Assembly (NCBI RefSeq): GCF_037120725.1
Contig: NZ_JBBAXC010000027.1
Location: 1 to 35,824 of the forward strand
Length of the DNA stretch: 35,824 nt
Origin: Bacillus spongiae
GTDB taxonomy: Bacteria; Bacillota; Bacilli; Bacillales; Bacillaceae_K
Direction: 5' to 3'
Position 1 is the stretch's first letter. Every line of letters starts with the position of its first letter. Shown here piece after piece: positions 6,828 through 15,569 of this stretch. The position numbers and the translations under genes were made by a program. Below the pieces are notes generated by a model. It did no database searches, was not told where the DNA came from, and saw nothing but the letters and a program-made list of their open reading frames with translations.

Positions 6828-8753
6828 TTATGTTTGTAGTAATTCCCATTCTTCTAAAAGCTCGTCATAAGTTTCTTTCGCTGCCTCTACTTCATCATGA
6901 AGTCTTTTCATTGTTTCTACATCTTGAAAATGGGTCGTATCAAATAATTGTGCTTCTTTTTCCGTAATGTCTGACTCTAGCTTTTCAATATTTTCTTCAA
7001 TTTCTTGAATTCTTCTCGCGCGTTGGCGTTCAAGTTTTTTTGCTTCCTTATCAATACGATGACTTCCTTTTGCTGTTTGTGAAGAGGAGGTTGCTATTTC
7101 TTCTCGTTCTTTTTCTTCTAATAAAGCGAGCTCTTCTACTTCTTGCTTTTTCTCAACAAAATAATCATAATCTCCTAAATACTCTTTTGTTTCACTACTG
7201 GATAGTTCAACGATTTTAGTTGCGATTCGATTGATAAAATAACGGTCATGTGAGACGAAAAGGATGGTTCCTGGGTAATCAATCAGTGCGTTTTCAAGAA
7301 CCTCTTTACTATCTAAATCTAAATGGTTCGTTGGTTCGTCAAGAATCAGAACATTTGGTTTTTCCATCATGAGCTTTGCAAGGGCAAGCCGTGCTTTTTC
7401 TCCGCCACTAAGTGAATGAACGGGCTTTAAAACATCGTCTCCTGAAAAAAGGAAATTGCCTAAAACAGTGCGAATTTCTTTTTCGGGCTTCAATAAATAC
7501 TCATCCCATAACTCATGAAGGACCGTTTTATTGGACGATAATTCTGCCTGCTCTTGATCGTAGTAGCCAATCATTACGTTCGTCCCAAACTGAAAGCTTC
7601 CTGATAGAGAAGGCAGTTTATTGACAAGCGTTTTTATTAACGTTGATTTTCCTACTCCATTTGGACCTACTAATGCAATGCTATCTCCTTTTGATAAATG
7701 GAAATTCAAGTGAGAGGATAATGGTGTGCTTTCATAACCGATAGTAAGGTCATCCACTTTAAGAACATCATTCCCACTAGGTCGCTCAATGCCAAAGGAG
7801 AAATGAGCAGATTTCTCAGAACTTAACGGTTGAGACATGAGGTCCATCTTTTCAAGCTTTTTTCGTCTGCTTTGTGCCATTTTGGTTGTAGAGGCGCGAG
7901 CTAGATTGCGTTGAATATAATCTTGCAGTTTGGCTACTTCCGCTTGTTGACGTTCAAATTGTTTACTTTCACGTTCATAGTCTTCGGCTTTTTTATTTAA
8001 ATAATCGCTATAGTTACCGTGGTATTTCTTCGTATTTTTTCTTGAAATTTCATAGACTTTCGTAACAACTTTATCTAGGAAATAGCGGTCATGGGAAACA
8101 ATGAGAATGCTACCTGGGTATCCTTGTAAAAATTGCTCAAGCCAGGAAAGTGTTTCAATATCCAGGTGGTTTGTCGGTTCGTCTAGAATAAGGAGGTCAG
8201 GCTTTGTTAAAAGTAACTTAGCCAGTGCTAGCCTTGTCTTTTGTCCTCCACTTAAAGTGGAAATTTTCGTTGAATAGTCAAAGTCCGCGAAATTTAGTCC
8301 ATGAAGAATGGTCCGAATATCCGATTCGTATTGGTACCCACCTATGTCTTTAAATTTCACAGTAAGGAGATCATATTCTTGAACGATTCTCTCATATCGT
8401 TCTGTGTCATCGTATACTTCAGGAGATGCCATGCTGTGTTCTAGTTTGCGTATTTTTCCTTCAAGTTGGCGAACATGGTCAAAGGCGGAAAGCATCTCTT
8501 CCCAAATAGATAAATTGGATTCAAGTCCTGTATGCTGCGCCAAATACCCCATTGTTACATGTTTCGGTTTAATGATTTCACCTGAATCATAAGATAGCTG
8601 ATTGGAGATAATTTTTAATAGAGTCGATTTTCCCGCTCCATTACGACCAACTAATGCAATTCGATCGTTTGATTTTATTTCTAATTTTATATTCGATAAA
8701 ATAAGTTCAGCACCAAAATGCTTTGTCACATTATTTACTTGTAATAAAATCAT
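6828..8753 (-). CDS. ydiF: ABC-F family ATPase YdiF
   Basis: A 641-residue protein with two ABC cassettes and no membrane segment, as in ABC-F translation factors that act in the ribosomal E site. Cassette 1 has Walker A GRNGAGKST (36-44) and signature LSGGQKTRLALAKLLL, then LLILDEPTNHLD. A charged inter-domain linker follows (YERESKQFERQQAEVAKLQ region). Cassette 2 has GPNGVGKST, LSGGEKARLALAKLMM and VLILDEPTNHLD. The last ~90 residues (EAKKLERQRARRIQEIEENI onward) are a predicted coiled coil. Start ATG has GAGGTG upstream. It is monocistronic, divergent from rex, in the same place as B. subtilis ydiF. Whether it rescues stalled ribosomes or has a special substrate cannot be told. Confidence 0.95.
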   Translation of the reverse strand: MILLQVNNVTKHFGAELILSNIKLEIKSNDRIALVGRNGAGKSTLLKIISNQLSYDSGEIIKPKHVTMGYLAQHTGLESNLSIWEEMLSAFDHVRQLEGKIRKLEHSMASPEVYDDTERYERIVQEYDLLTVKFKDIGGYQYESDIRTILHGLNFADFDYSTKISTLSGGQKTRLALAKLLLTKPDLLILDEPTNHLDIETLSWLEQFLQGYPGSILIVSHDRYFLDKVVTKVYEISRKNTKKYHGNYSDYLNKKAEDYERESKQFERQQAEVAKLQDYIQRNLARASTTKMAQSRRKKLEKMDLMSQPLSSEKSAHFSFGIERPSGNDVLKVDDLTIGYESTPLSSHLNFHLSKGDSIALVGPNGVGKSTLIKTLVNKLPSLSGSFQFGTNVMIGYYDQEQAELSSNKTVLHELWDEYLLKPEKEIRTVLGNFLFSGDDVLKPVHSLSGGEKARLALAKLMMEKPNVLILDEPTNHLDLDSKEVLENALIDYPGTILFVSHDRYFINRIATKIVELSSSETKEYLGDYDYFVEKKQEVEELALLEEKEREEIATSSSQTAKGSHRIDKEAKKLERQRARRIQEIEENIEKLESDITEKEAQLFDTTHFQDVETMKRLHDEVEAAKETYDELLEEWELLQT

Positions 8754-8815
8754 GATTTCACCTCATTTATACTATTAGTGTATCGTATTTAAAAGCAAAT
8801 GAGCAATAGCATAAC

Positions 8816-8859
8816 TTGTGAAGTAGGTAACAGACAGAAATAGAAAAATGGTGTATGAT
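8816..8859 (+). promoter_or_regulatory. possible rex promoter with a degenerate Rex-box half-site
   Basis: CAGACA (8831-8836), a 17-bp spacer and TATGAT (8854-8859) form a moderate sigma-A promoter about 150 bp before rex. TTGTGAA (8816-8822) matches a Rex half-site, but the second half four bases later matches only 4 of 7. Autoregulation by Rex is therefore only a possibility. Confidence 0.3.
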
Positions 8860-8917
8860 ATGAAGAGAAGAGTATCTCGATCGTTTGTCTATATAAAAAA
8901 TAATGAAAGTGACAAAA

Positions 8918-8931
8918 TGGAAGCGCTAACA
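8918..8931. promoter_or_regulatory. candidate catabolite-responsive element (CcpA site)
   Basis: TGGAAGCGCTAACA, preceded by A, fits the cre pattern WTGNAANCGNWNNCA at every defined position. It lies 83 bp before the rex start, downstream of the possible rex promoter, where CcpA would act as a roadblock repressor. Confidence 0.45.
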
Positions 8932-9013
8932 GAATTCAAAAACAAGTAAAGCCACAAGAGCTGTTCTATTTAGATGATATACAGTGGTGAAAGAGATGGC
9001 GGGGGGATAAAAA

Positions 9014-9682
9014 ATGAATCAAGACACAATGAAAATACCGCAAGCTACAGCAAAACGCTTGCCGCTATATTATCGCTTTATTCAAAATTTACATTCATCG
9101 GGGAAACAACGAGTTTCCTCAAAAGAATTAAGCGAAGCAGTAAAAGTAGATTCAGCAACCATTCGACGGGATTTCTCTTATTTTGGAGCACTCGGAAAAA
9201 AGGGCTATGGTTATAATGTCAATTACCTATTAAGTTTCTTTAGTAAAACATTAAGCCAGGATGAGGTCACAAAGGTAGGTTTAATAGGGGTTGGTAATTT
9301 AGGAACAGCTTTCCTTCATTATAATTTCTTGAAAAATAATAATACTAAAATTGAGGTAGCCTTTGATGTTAACCCAGAAAAGGTAGGGATGGAATTTGGT
9401 GAAGTGCCTGTCTTCCCTCTCGCTCAATTAGAAGAAAAACTTCTTGAAGGGAATATAGAAGTGGTCATATTAACCGTTCCAGCTCCAGTAGCACAAAGCA
9501 TTACCGATCGGTTAGTCAACGCGAATGTGAAGGGGATTTTAAACTTTACACCAGCGCGCTTAAATGTTCCTGCTTCTATTCGTATCCATCATATTGATTT
9601 AGCAGTCGAGCTGCAGTCACTTGTCTATTTCTTAAAAAATTATTCAAATGATGACACGGAAACGTCACAAGAAGGTCTATAA
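9014..9682 (+). CDS. rex: redox-sensing transcriptional repressor Rex
   Basis: Rex senses the NADH/NAD+ ratio and represses fermentation and anaerobic respiration genes. The 222 residues contain the N-terminal winged helix ([20 protein letters not shown], then [20 protein letters not shown], residues 9-53), the dinucleotide-binding motif GVGNLG (92-97) and the C-terminal swapped helix. Start ATG 9014 gives the usual [19 protein letters not shown] beginning and is preceded by GGCGGGGGG. In B. subtilis moaC lies between ydiF and rex; here it is absent. A candidate CcpA site lies upstream. tatA follows 56 bases after the stop. Confidence 0.97.
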   Translation: MNQDTMKIPQATAKRLPLYYRFIQNLHSSGKQRVSSKELSEAVKVDSATIRRDFSYFGALGKKGYGYNVNYLLSFFSKTLSQDEVTKVGLIGVGNLGTAFLHYNFLKNNNTKIEVAFDVNPEKVGMEFGEVPVFPLAQLEEKLLEGNIEVVILTVPAPVAQSITDRLVNANVKGILNFTPARLNVPASIRIHHIDLAVELQSLVYFLKNYSNDDTETSQEGL

Positions 9683-9738
9683 GAAATTAGGATTTAACGG
9701 TATAATGGTGTAATATATTACTGAGGAGGTGTAGCGTA

Positions 9739-9903
9739 ATGCCAGGTCCAGGTAGTCTTGTAGCAATCGTCGTAGTTGCATTATTAATTTTCGGTCCGAA
9801 AAAATTGCCCGAGCTAGGGAAAGCAATGGGAAATACGTTGCGCGAATTCAAAAATGCCACTAAAGGCTTAGCGGATGAAGATGAAAAAAAAGATGTTAAG
9901 TAA
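9739..9903 (+). CDS. tatA: Sec-independent translocase subunit TatA (TatAy-type)
   Basis: A 54-residue protein. After MPGPG comes one hydrophobic helix ([13 protein letters not shown], about 6-18), the hinge [14 protein letters not shown], and an amphipathic helix ending in the acidic tail DEDEKKDVK. The [10 protein letters not shown] motif is diagnostic. TatA forms the pore-like assembly through which folded twin-arginine substrates cross the membrane; low-GC Gram-positives use TatA-TatC pairs without a separate TatB. Start ATG has GAGGAGGTG upstream. tatC begins 17 bases after the stop, forming a minimal Tat operon in the position of tatAy-tatCy of B. subtilis. Confidence 0.95.
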   Translation: MPGPGSLVAIVVVALLIFGPKKLPELGKAMGNTLREFKNATKGLADEDEKKDVK

Positions 9904-9920
9904 ATGCTAGGTGAAGAATC

Positions 9921-10667
9921 ATGAGTCAAAATCAAATGACTGTTTATGAACATATAGATGAATTAAGAAAACGACTTCTCATCGTGGTCGTTTTCTTACT
10001 GTTTGCCATTGTGATAAGTTTTTTTCTTGCTGAACCACTCATTCGCTTTTTACAAAATGCCGATGAAGCAAAGGAACTAACGATGAATGCATTTCGTCTG
10101 ACGGATCCATTGAAAATCTATGTTCAAGTAATCTTATTTTTATCCTTACTAATGACACTGCCTGTGATTCTTTATCAGGTGTGGTCTTTTGTATCTCCAG
10201 GATTATATGAAAAAGAAAAACGTGTGACGTTAAGCTACATCCCGATCGTAATGTTATTGTTTGTTGGTGGGCTTTCTTTTTCCTATTTTATTCTGTTCCC
10301 ATTCGTGGTAGATTTTATGCTGAATTTATCTACCAATCTTGAAATTGAACAAGAAATCGGTATTAATGAGTATTTTGAATTCTTATTTCAAATGACCATC
10401 CCGTTCGGTTTCTTATTTCAGCTACCCGTTATCATGCTATTTTTGACAAGACTTGGTATCATTACGCCAATGCTTATGTCCAAAATGAGGGTATATGCGT
10501 ATTTCATTTTGTTTATTATTGCAGCGATGATTACGCCACCTGACCTTATGTCCCACTTACTCGTAACGGTCCCACTATTCATTTTGTACGAGATTAGTCT
10601 GTGGATTTGTAAGATAGGCTATCGAAAGGTATTAATTGCTGAGCAAAAAAGAGAAATGGAAGAATAA
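9921..10667 (+). CDS. tatC: Sec-independent translocase subunit TatC
   Basis: A 248-residue TatC with six predicted membrane helices. The cytoplasmic N terminus MSQNQMTVYEHIDELRKRLL contains the conserved HxxELRxRL signal-peptide recognition motif. SFVSPGLYEKEK is the first cytoplasmic-loop signature, and AAMITPPDLMSHLLVTVPLF is the conserved segment near helices 5-6. TatC is the receptor for twin-arginine signal peptides. It pairs with the adjacent tatA. Substrates are unknown; none is encoded next to it here (in B. subtilis TatAyCy exports EfeB). Confidence 0.97.
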   Translation: MSQNQMTVYEHIDELRKRLLIVVVFLLFAIVISFFLAEPLIRFLQNADEAKELTMNAFRLTDPLKIYVQVILFLSLLMTLPVILYQVWSFVSPGLYEKEKRVTLSYIPIVMLLFVGGLSFSYFILFPFVVDFMLNLSTNLEIEQEIGINEYFEFLFQMTIPFGFLFQLPVIMLFLTRLGIITPMLMSKMRVYAYFILFIIAAMITPPDLMSHLLVTVPLFILYEISLWICKIGYRKVLIAEQKREMEE

Positions 10668-10685
10668 TTTATAAGTTTTATACAG

Positions 10686-10724
10686 AAGCCACCTATTATC
10701 TGTCGATAATAGGCGGCTTTTTTT
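10686..10724 (+). terminator. terminator of tatA-tatC
   Basis: GCCACCTATTAT pairs with ATAATAGGCGGC around CTGTCG, followed by seven T. Confidence 0.92.
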
Positions 10725-10810
10725 GTTTGATTGATAAGTTTCCTTTCGTTTATTCATAATAGATAGTAGTGAATGACGAGGAATAAAGATTGTTGAGTTT
10801 TACCAGTAGC

Positions 10811-10866
10811 CTTAAGAAAATCTTAAGAAAATATGTAAATAAATGATAAGTTTTTTCTAGTACACT
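10811..10866 (+). promoter_or_regulatory. promoter with phased direct repeats before the regulator-kinase-sigma operon
   Basis: CTTAAGAAAA occurs twice (10811-10820 and 10822-10831), offset by 11 bp, one helical turn, the classic spacing for an OmpR-family dimer. About 30 bp downstream is a -10-like TACACT (10861-10866) with no good -35, as expected for an activator-dependent promoter. Autoregulation by the downstream regulator is inferred. Confidence 0.55.
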
Positions 10867-10905
10867 AAAGCTAAAGAGAAATCGTTCAGGAAAGAAGGCG
10901 GATCA

Positions 10906-11598
10906 ATGGATAACTATTTTGTCTTAGTGGTGGATGATGAAAAAGAAATTCGGGACGCGATTGAAATTTATTTAAGGAACGAAGGCGTGACCGTTTTAAA
11001 GGCAAAAGATGGTGTAGAAGCCTTAGAAATGATTAATGAACATCCCATCCATCTGATTATATTAGATATTATGATGCCAAGACTTGATGGCATTTCAGCG
11101 ACTTATAAAATCCGTGAAGAGAAAAACATACCAATTATCATGTTAAGTGCTAAGAGTGAGGATACGGATAAAATTTTGGGTTTACAAGTGGGAGCAGATG
11201 ATTATATTACAAAACCGTTCAACCCTATGGAGCTTGTTGCTCGCGTGAAGTCTCAATTAAGAAGGTATGTTAATTTTGGGTCTATTGAGGGGAAAAACGA
11301 TGTGATTGATTTACATGGATTGACCTTGGAGCAATCAGCCAAACAAGTGACAGTGCATGGAGAGCCTGTCAGGCTTACGCCAATTGAATATAAAATTGTT
11401 AACTTATTAATGACGAATGCTGGCAGGGTGTTTTCAGTCAATGAAATTTATGAACGGGTATGGGATGAACCTTACTATAATGCAGAAAATACAGTAGCCG
11501 TTCATATAAGAAAAATTCGCGAAAAAATTGAAATTGACCCGAAAAATCCAAGGTATTTAAAGGTGGTGTGGGGGATTGGATACAAAATGGAAAAATAG
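10906..11598 (+). CDS. OmpR/PhoB-family response regulator
   Basis: A 230-residue two-domain regulator. The receiver has the acidic pair D10-D11, the phosphoacceptor D54 in LIILDIMMPRLDG, SAKSED (switch Ser) and the conserved lysine in YITKPFNPMEL. The winged-helix domain (from about residue 130) contains LTPIEYKIVNLLMTNAGRVF and the recognition helix ENTVAVHIRKIREKI. The overall look is VanR-like. Start ATG is preceded by GAAGGCGG. It overlaps the kinase gene by 23 bases. Target genes are unknown; the phased repeats in front of the operon suggest it controls its own transcription. Confidence 0.95.
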   Translation: MDNYFVLVVDDEKEIRDAIEIYLRNEGVTVLKAKDGVEALEMINEHPIHLIILDIMMPRLDGISATYKIREEKNIPIIMLSAKSEDTDKILGLQVGADDYITKPFNPMELVARVKSQLRRYVNFGSIEGKNDVIDLHGLTLEQSAKQVTVHGEPVRLTPIEYKIVNLLMTNAGRVFSVNEIYERVWDEPYYNAENTVAVHIRKIREKIEIDPKNPRYLKVVWGIGYKMEK

Positions 11599-13825
11599 AT
11601 GGGTGCTAGGAATATGGTTAATTCTGCTTACTTTTGGGTTCAGTGGACTCGTCCTATTTAAAATGAATGGCCTTTTTTACACTAAAAGTGATTATTCGGA
11701 AACCTATGCTTTTAAGGATCAATACTTTCTTTTTATTCAGGATTTAGAAGAGAATGAGTTAAATGGTTTCACTTTAGAAGAAGCCAAAACATTAATTAGC
11801 TTACCAGATATTCACAGTAGTGAATATGGGTTTATTGATACGAGCGGCATTGAAATCGAGAGAATTAAAGAAGAGTATGAATATGCACTTAATAGTGCAA
11901 TCGATACAGGAAACTTAGAGGAAGTTGAATCCCTTATCGTAGAAAGAAATGAAAAAATTGAGGAAATAAAGAAAAGTGCTCAAAGTCTTCAAAGTGATGA
12001 GTATGTGATGCAAGAAATTTTGAAAGAAAGAGAACAACAAATAGAAGATTATTATAAAGAGAGTGAAATTAAATCTTCCTTTTTTAAGGAACAAAAAAAT
12101 GACTTTCTTTACCATTTTATAAATCAAACAAACGGAGAGATTTACACAAATATACCAAATTTAAAAGGTGAAGTAGAAAATTATTTTAACGAAAATAACA
12201 TGGTGTATGTAGCCGAAGAATCAATTCCAATTGGAAGAGATCTGCTGAATCGATTTGGGTGGATCGATATTCCCCCTGAGCTGTCAGGAATGATAGATGG
12301 TTGGATCGCTGTTCCAACGTCTTCAACTAATGCTATAGCACAAGAGTTTGAAAAATATGAACAGGAACAAATAGTATTTATCCTCTATGTTCTTATAAGT
12401 ATAGTTGCTCTTATTTTATGCTTTTTTATTGGGAGAAAATCGAAGAGCATTCATACTTTTATGGAAAAATGGAGCGCGTTTTTATATAAGCTACCCGTTG
12501 ATGTCAGAATAAGTACGTTCCTTATAGTTGTCTTATTAGGTTTGACGTTTTCTAATCACCCAAGGGAATATATATGGATACCATGGCTGCGATTTTGGTA
12601 TAGAGATTATGCTTTTATTGACCTAATTATGCTTTCGCTTATCGTAGCGGTTGTATGGCTCCTACTGTTTTTATATGGAAAATCCATTTTAACTAACATA
12701 AAAAAAGGCAGGAAAATTAAGCAGGAGTGGAGTAAATCACTGCTTTATAAATTATTCACTAATGTTGAAAAAATGGTGAATCGAAGTTTCCGTTTTCTAG
12801 TAGTCCTATTAATCGCTATCATTGTTGGTTTATGCATTGCCAGTTTGGTAACTGCTTTAAATCCAAATGTGGTATATTATTCGAATTATTATTTAGTAAT
12901 ATTAGAATTTTTTATAATTCTTCTCGTGGTAATTGGAATTCCTGTAATAATTATTTTAGTCAGAAGAAGTAGATATTTAAACAATATTATAGAAAAAACA
13001 AATGAACTAGTCGCAGGTGAACGCGGAGAAGAGTTACCTACAGTAGGTGATCATTCGTTGGTCATACTTGCAGGTAATATTAACAAGCTTGAAGAAGGAG
13101 TAAAACTATCCCTAAATGAACAAGCAAAAAGTGAGCGCCTAAAAACGGAGCTAATTACGAATGTCAGTCATGATCTACGTACACCCCTTACGTCCATTAT
13201 TACGTACACCGAATTACTGAAAGTAAAGGGTGCATCCAATGAGGAGAAGGAAGCGTACCTTGACATTATTGATCGGAAATCAAAACGGTTAAAGCTGCTC
13301 ATTGATGATTTATTTGAAGTATCAAAAATGGCCAGTGGGAATATGGAACTAACGAAGCACAGGGTAGACCTCGTCCAGCTGTTGCAGCAGGCTTTAGCGG
13401 AACATGATAATGCAATTAATGATTCAAGTCTGCAGTTTCGCATAACGAATCCTAAAGAGCCTGTACTTGCGATTGTAGATGGTCAAAAACTGTGGCGCGT
13501 TTTTGATAATTTAATTGGAAATACTCTAAAATATGCACTCGAGAACTCGCGCGTTTATATCGATATTTCAATGATGAAGAATCGAGCATTGATTACGTTT
13601 AAAAATGTTTCAAAATATGAACTAAGTCAAAATACAGATGAACTGTTTGAAAGGTTTAAAAGAGGAGATGCATCACGTCATACGGAAGGGTCTGGACTTG
13701 GCCTTGCGATAGCGAAATCAATTGTTGATCTTCATGGTGGGGAAATGGATATTGAAGCTGACGGAGACTTATTTAAAATAAGGATCTCATTGAAGATAAA
13801 TGAGGACATTGAAACGGTGGAATAG
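11576..13825 (+). CDS. multi-TM sensor histidine kinase
   Basis: A 749-residue kinase. TM1 (about 8-29) is followed by a ~235-residue extracytoplasmic domain rich in Glu/Lys helices, then five more predicted TM segments (about 264-283, 309-325, 344-367, 405-430, 438-462). HisKA follows with the phospho-acceptor H532 in NVSHDLRTPLTS. The ATPase domain has the N box (FDNLIGNTLKYA) and G box (GSGLGLAIAKSIV). The start is TTG 11576 inside the regulator gene, with GGTGGTGTGGGG upstream; no ATG is as well placed. I recognise no known ligand-binding domain outside the membrane. It should phosphorylate the upstream regulator. The stop is 12 bases before the ECF sigma gene. Confidence 0.93.
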   Translation: MDTKWKNRWVLGIWLILLTFGFSGLVLFKMNGLFYTKSDYSETYAFKDQYFLFIQDLEENELNGFTLEEAKTLISLPDIHSSEYGFIDTSGIEIERIKEEYEYALNSAIDTGNLEEVESLIVERNEKIEEIKKSAQSLQSDEYVMQEILKEREQQIEDYYKESEIKSSFFKEQKNDFLYHFINQTNGEIYTNIPNLKGEVENYFNENNMVYVAEESIPIGRDLLNRFGWIDIPPELSGMIDGWIAVPTSSTNAIAQEFEKYEQEQIVFILYVLISIVALILCFFIGRKSKSIHTFMEKWSAFLYKLPVDVRISTFLIVVLLGLTFSNHPREYIWIPWLRFWYRDYAFIDLIMLSLIVAVVWLLLFLYGKSILTNIKKGRKIKQEWSKSLLYKLFTNVEKMVNRSFRFLVVLLIAIIVGLCIASLVTALNPNVVYYSNYYLVILEFFIILLVVIGIPVIIILVRRSRYLNNIIEKTNELVAGERGEELPTVGDHSLVILAGNINKLEEGVKLSLNEQAKSERLKTELITNVSHDLRTPLTSIITYTELLKVKGASNEEKEAYLDIIDRKSKRLKLLIDDLFEVSKMASGNMELTKHRVDLVQLLQQALAEHDNAINDSSLQFRITNPKEPVLAIVDGQKLWRVFDNLIGNTLKYALENSRVYIDISMMKNRALITFKNVSKYELSQNTDELFERFKRGDASRHTEGSGLGLAIAKSIVDLHGGEMDIEADGDLFKIRISLKINEDIETVE

Positions 13826-13837
13826 GAGGAGGATGTA

Positions 13838-14350
13838 GTGAGTAAATTTGATTTTTCAGAGGCGTACAGCTTGTTTTATAAACGATTATTTCATATAAGC
13901 TATTCCATTACTCGGGATAAATACCTTGCAGAGGATGTCGTACATGAAACGTTTATAAAAGCGATCGCAAAAGCTGAAACTGTCAAAGATGAGAGGAAAT
14001 TGGGTGCGTGGCTTTGTGCCATTGCATCCCGAACGGCCATCGATTTTATTCGAAAAGAAAAGAAGTATAAAGGGATGCAGGTGGGACCAGAGGCCTTTGA
14101 AAGTTTCGAGACAGCCACTACGCAAAATGTTGAGGAAGAAGTAGAGTTTGCTTTGTTGGAGGAGGAAGTTGTAAGTGCGATAAAAAGGTTGAATGGACGG
14201 TATCAAGATGTACTGATGCTTAAACTTCGTCCAGGTCTACAGGAACAGGAAATTGCGAAAGTACTCGCTATCAATTCTAATACTGTAAAAACAAGAATTT
14301 ATCGAGGACGAAGACAATTAAAACAAGTATTTCAGGGAAGCACAGCTTAA
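13838..14350 (+). CDS. ECF-type RNA polymerase sigma factor (two-component-linked)
   Basis: A 170-residue ECF sigma factor with region 2 (YKRLFHISYSITRDKYLAEDVVHETFIKA, then WLCAIASRTAIDFIR) and region 4 (YQDVLMLKLRPGLQEQEIAKVLAINSNTVKTRIYRGRRQL). The start is GTG 13838, preceded by TAGGAGGAGG. It is the third gene of the regulator-kinase operon, 12 bases after the kinase stop, and no anti-sigma gene follows. A sigma factor placed under a two-component system fits the class of ECFs whose activity is set by transcription rather than by an anti-sigma. Regulon unknown. Confidence 0.92.
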   Translation: MSKFDFSEAYSLFYKRLFHISYSITRDKYLAEDVVHETFIKAIAKAETVKDERKLGAWLCAIASRTAIDFIRKEKKYKGMQVGPEAFESFETATTQNVEEEVEFALLEEEVVSAIKRLNGRYQDVLMLKLRPGLQEQEIAKVLAINSNTVKTRIYRGRRQLKQVFQGSTA

Positions 14351-14408
14351 TGAATAATATAAGAAAAGGATAATTAGTGATTTTTGACACTAACTACCCT
14401 CTAAGGTT

Positions 14409-14439
14409 GGACCATATGAAGAAATGGTCTATTTTTTTT
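14409..14439 (+). terminator. terminator after the two-component/ECF operon
   Basis: GACCAT pairs with ATGGTC around an eight-base loop, followed by TATTTTTTTT. A TTAGTG/CACTAA hairpin without T tract lies just upstream (14374-14393). The terminator overlaps the end of the convergent ydiK gene. Confidence 0.75.
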
Positions 14440-14629
14440 GCATTTTTTTTAATTTAAAATGAATATTGAACATACGTAGTCCTGATCTAAAATCAATTGT
14501 CGCAAAAAAGATAAGGAAGTAGGTAAAAAATCCCCATCCGCTTTCATTGACATTATAAATGGCAAAATACGTAAATAAAATGCCGAGTAAAGTATAGAAG
14601 AAGCCTGCAAACAATGGTGATGGTCTCAT
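14429..14629 (-). CDS. ydiK: YdiK-like two-TM membrane protein (DUF4305)
   Basis: A 66-residue protein with two hydrophobic helices (PLFAGFFYTLLGILFTYFAI and GWGFFTYFLIFFATIDF) and a basic tail (KLKKMQKK). It strongly resembles B. subtilis YdiK, which also sits beside ydiL and groES. An ATG ten codons further upstream exists. I choose ATG 14629 because GGAGG lies seven bases before it and MRPSPLFAGFFYTLLG matches the family start. Function unknown. It follows ydiL on the same strand with a 54-base gap, so the two are probably co-transcribed. Confidence 0.85.
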   Translation of the reverse strand: MRPSPLFAGFFYTLLGILFTYFAIYNVNESGWGFFTYFLIFFATIDFRSGLRMFNIHFKLKKMQKK

Positions 14630-14683
14630 AATATTTCCTCCATATAAAATAACGTTCACACTGTGGTGAGGACGAAAAACAAG

Positions 14684-15409
14684 CTACATGATTAGTTGAA
14701 GTAATGTGATGGCTTGTTCTTTAAAACTTATACGATCATTTGCCGTAAATTGAATGATCGCCACAAGTGTATTCATGCCAACATGGGCAATGATTGGAAC
14801 TACAATTCTTTTCGTATGAACATATAAAAAGGCGAAGGTAAAGCCCATCGTCGTATATAAAATAAGATGGGATAACTCTTGATGTGCTAGTCCGAAAAGA
14901 ATGGAACTAATGAATGACGCAGCAAAGAATGGCATTCGTTTATAGAGTGCCCCAAAAAGAATTTGTCGAAAGATAATTTCTTCTAAAATAGGACCAGCAA
15001 TCGATGAAGCAAAAAGTGCAATCGGTACAAAAGCAATCATTTTCATGGCTGTTTCTGTATTTTCCGAGCCTGGTTCGATACCGATGCCTGTTTCAATCGA
15101 AATGGCAATGACTTGAGCAATAAAGGCAAGAATAATTCCACCAAATGCCCAAGACAGGGATGAAGGTAGACCCATTGGTTCTCCTAGCATTTTATTTCTT
15201 TCGCTTTTTCTTAGCATAAAAAGAACAATTATCAGTGTCAGTGAAAAGCTAATAAACAACCAATAGCCTGCAGCTATATAGAGCATGTCTTCTTTGTTTT
15301 GTACATCAAAGCTTGTGAGTCCTAACTGGTAAATAAGCGGGACGGCAATCGGTCCTGAAAGTTGCATGAGTAAATAAATAATTAAAATATAGCCATCACG
15401 TTTATTCAT
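14684..15409 (-). CDS. ydiL: CPBP-family intramembrane metalloprotease YdiL
   Basis: A 241-residue protein with about seven hydrophobic segments and all three CPBP/Abi motifs: EExxxR (E143, E144, R148 in LEEIIFRQ), FxxxH (H176 in FGLAHQE) and HxxxN (H209, N213 in AHVGMN). These are the residues of Rce1-type intramembrane proteases. Its place upstream of groES and next to ydiK is that of B. subtilis ydiL. Start ATG has AAGGAG upstream. The substrate is unknown; the Bacillus family has been linked to peptide processing and immunity, which cannot be inferred here. Confidence 0.92.
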   Translation of the reverse strand: MNKRDGYILIIYLLMQLSGPIAVPLIYQLGLTSFDVQNKEDMLYIAAGYWLFISFSLTLIIVLFMLRKSERNKMLGEPMGLPSSLSWAFGGIILAFIAQVIAISIETGIGIEPGSENTETAMKMIAFVPIALFASSIAGPILEEIIFRQILFGALYKRMPFFAASFISSILFGLAHQELSHLILYTTMGFTFAFLYVHTKRIVVPIIAHVGMNTLVAIIQFTANDRISFKEQAITLLQLIM

Positions 15410-15569
15410 TGTGTGATCTCCTTTGAAAACGTTTAATTAAGTATTCATTCTACTAATAAATCGGTTATGGTTCAAATTGAATGCCTTCTCGACACTTACT
15501 GAGAGGGTGTTGTAGACGTATGCAGAAATATTGTCGAAGTATTTTTAGGAAAAATTTAACGCAGGATGC

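Noticed and set aside
8860-8949. 29-codon plus-strand frame (MKRRVSRSFVYIKNNESDK...) between ydiF and rex
   Set aside because: No ribosome binding site, and it covers the candidate CcpA site in the rex leader.
8974-9216. 80-codon frame overlapping the start of rex
   Set aside because: It is out of frame with rex, which has full-length homology and its own ribosome binding site.
14374-14393. TTAGTG/CACTAA hairpin as the terminator of the ECF gene
   Set aside because: No T tract; the GACCAT/ATGGTC stem just downstream is the better terminator.
15423-15436. AAAACGTTTAAT near the ydiL start as a CcpA site
   Set aside because: The conserved 3' CA of the cre pattern is missing.
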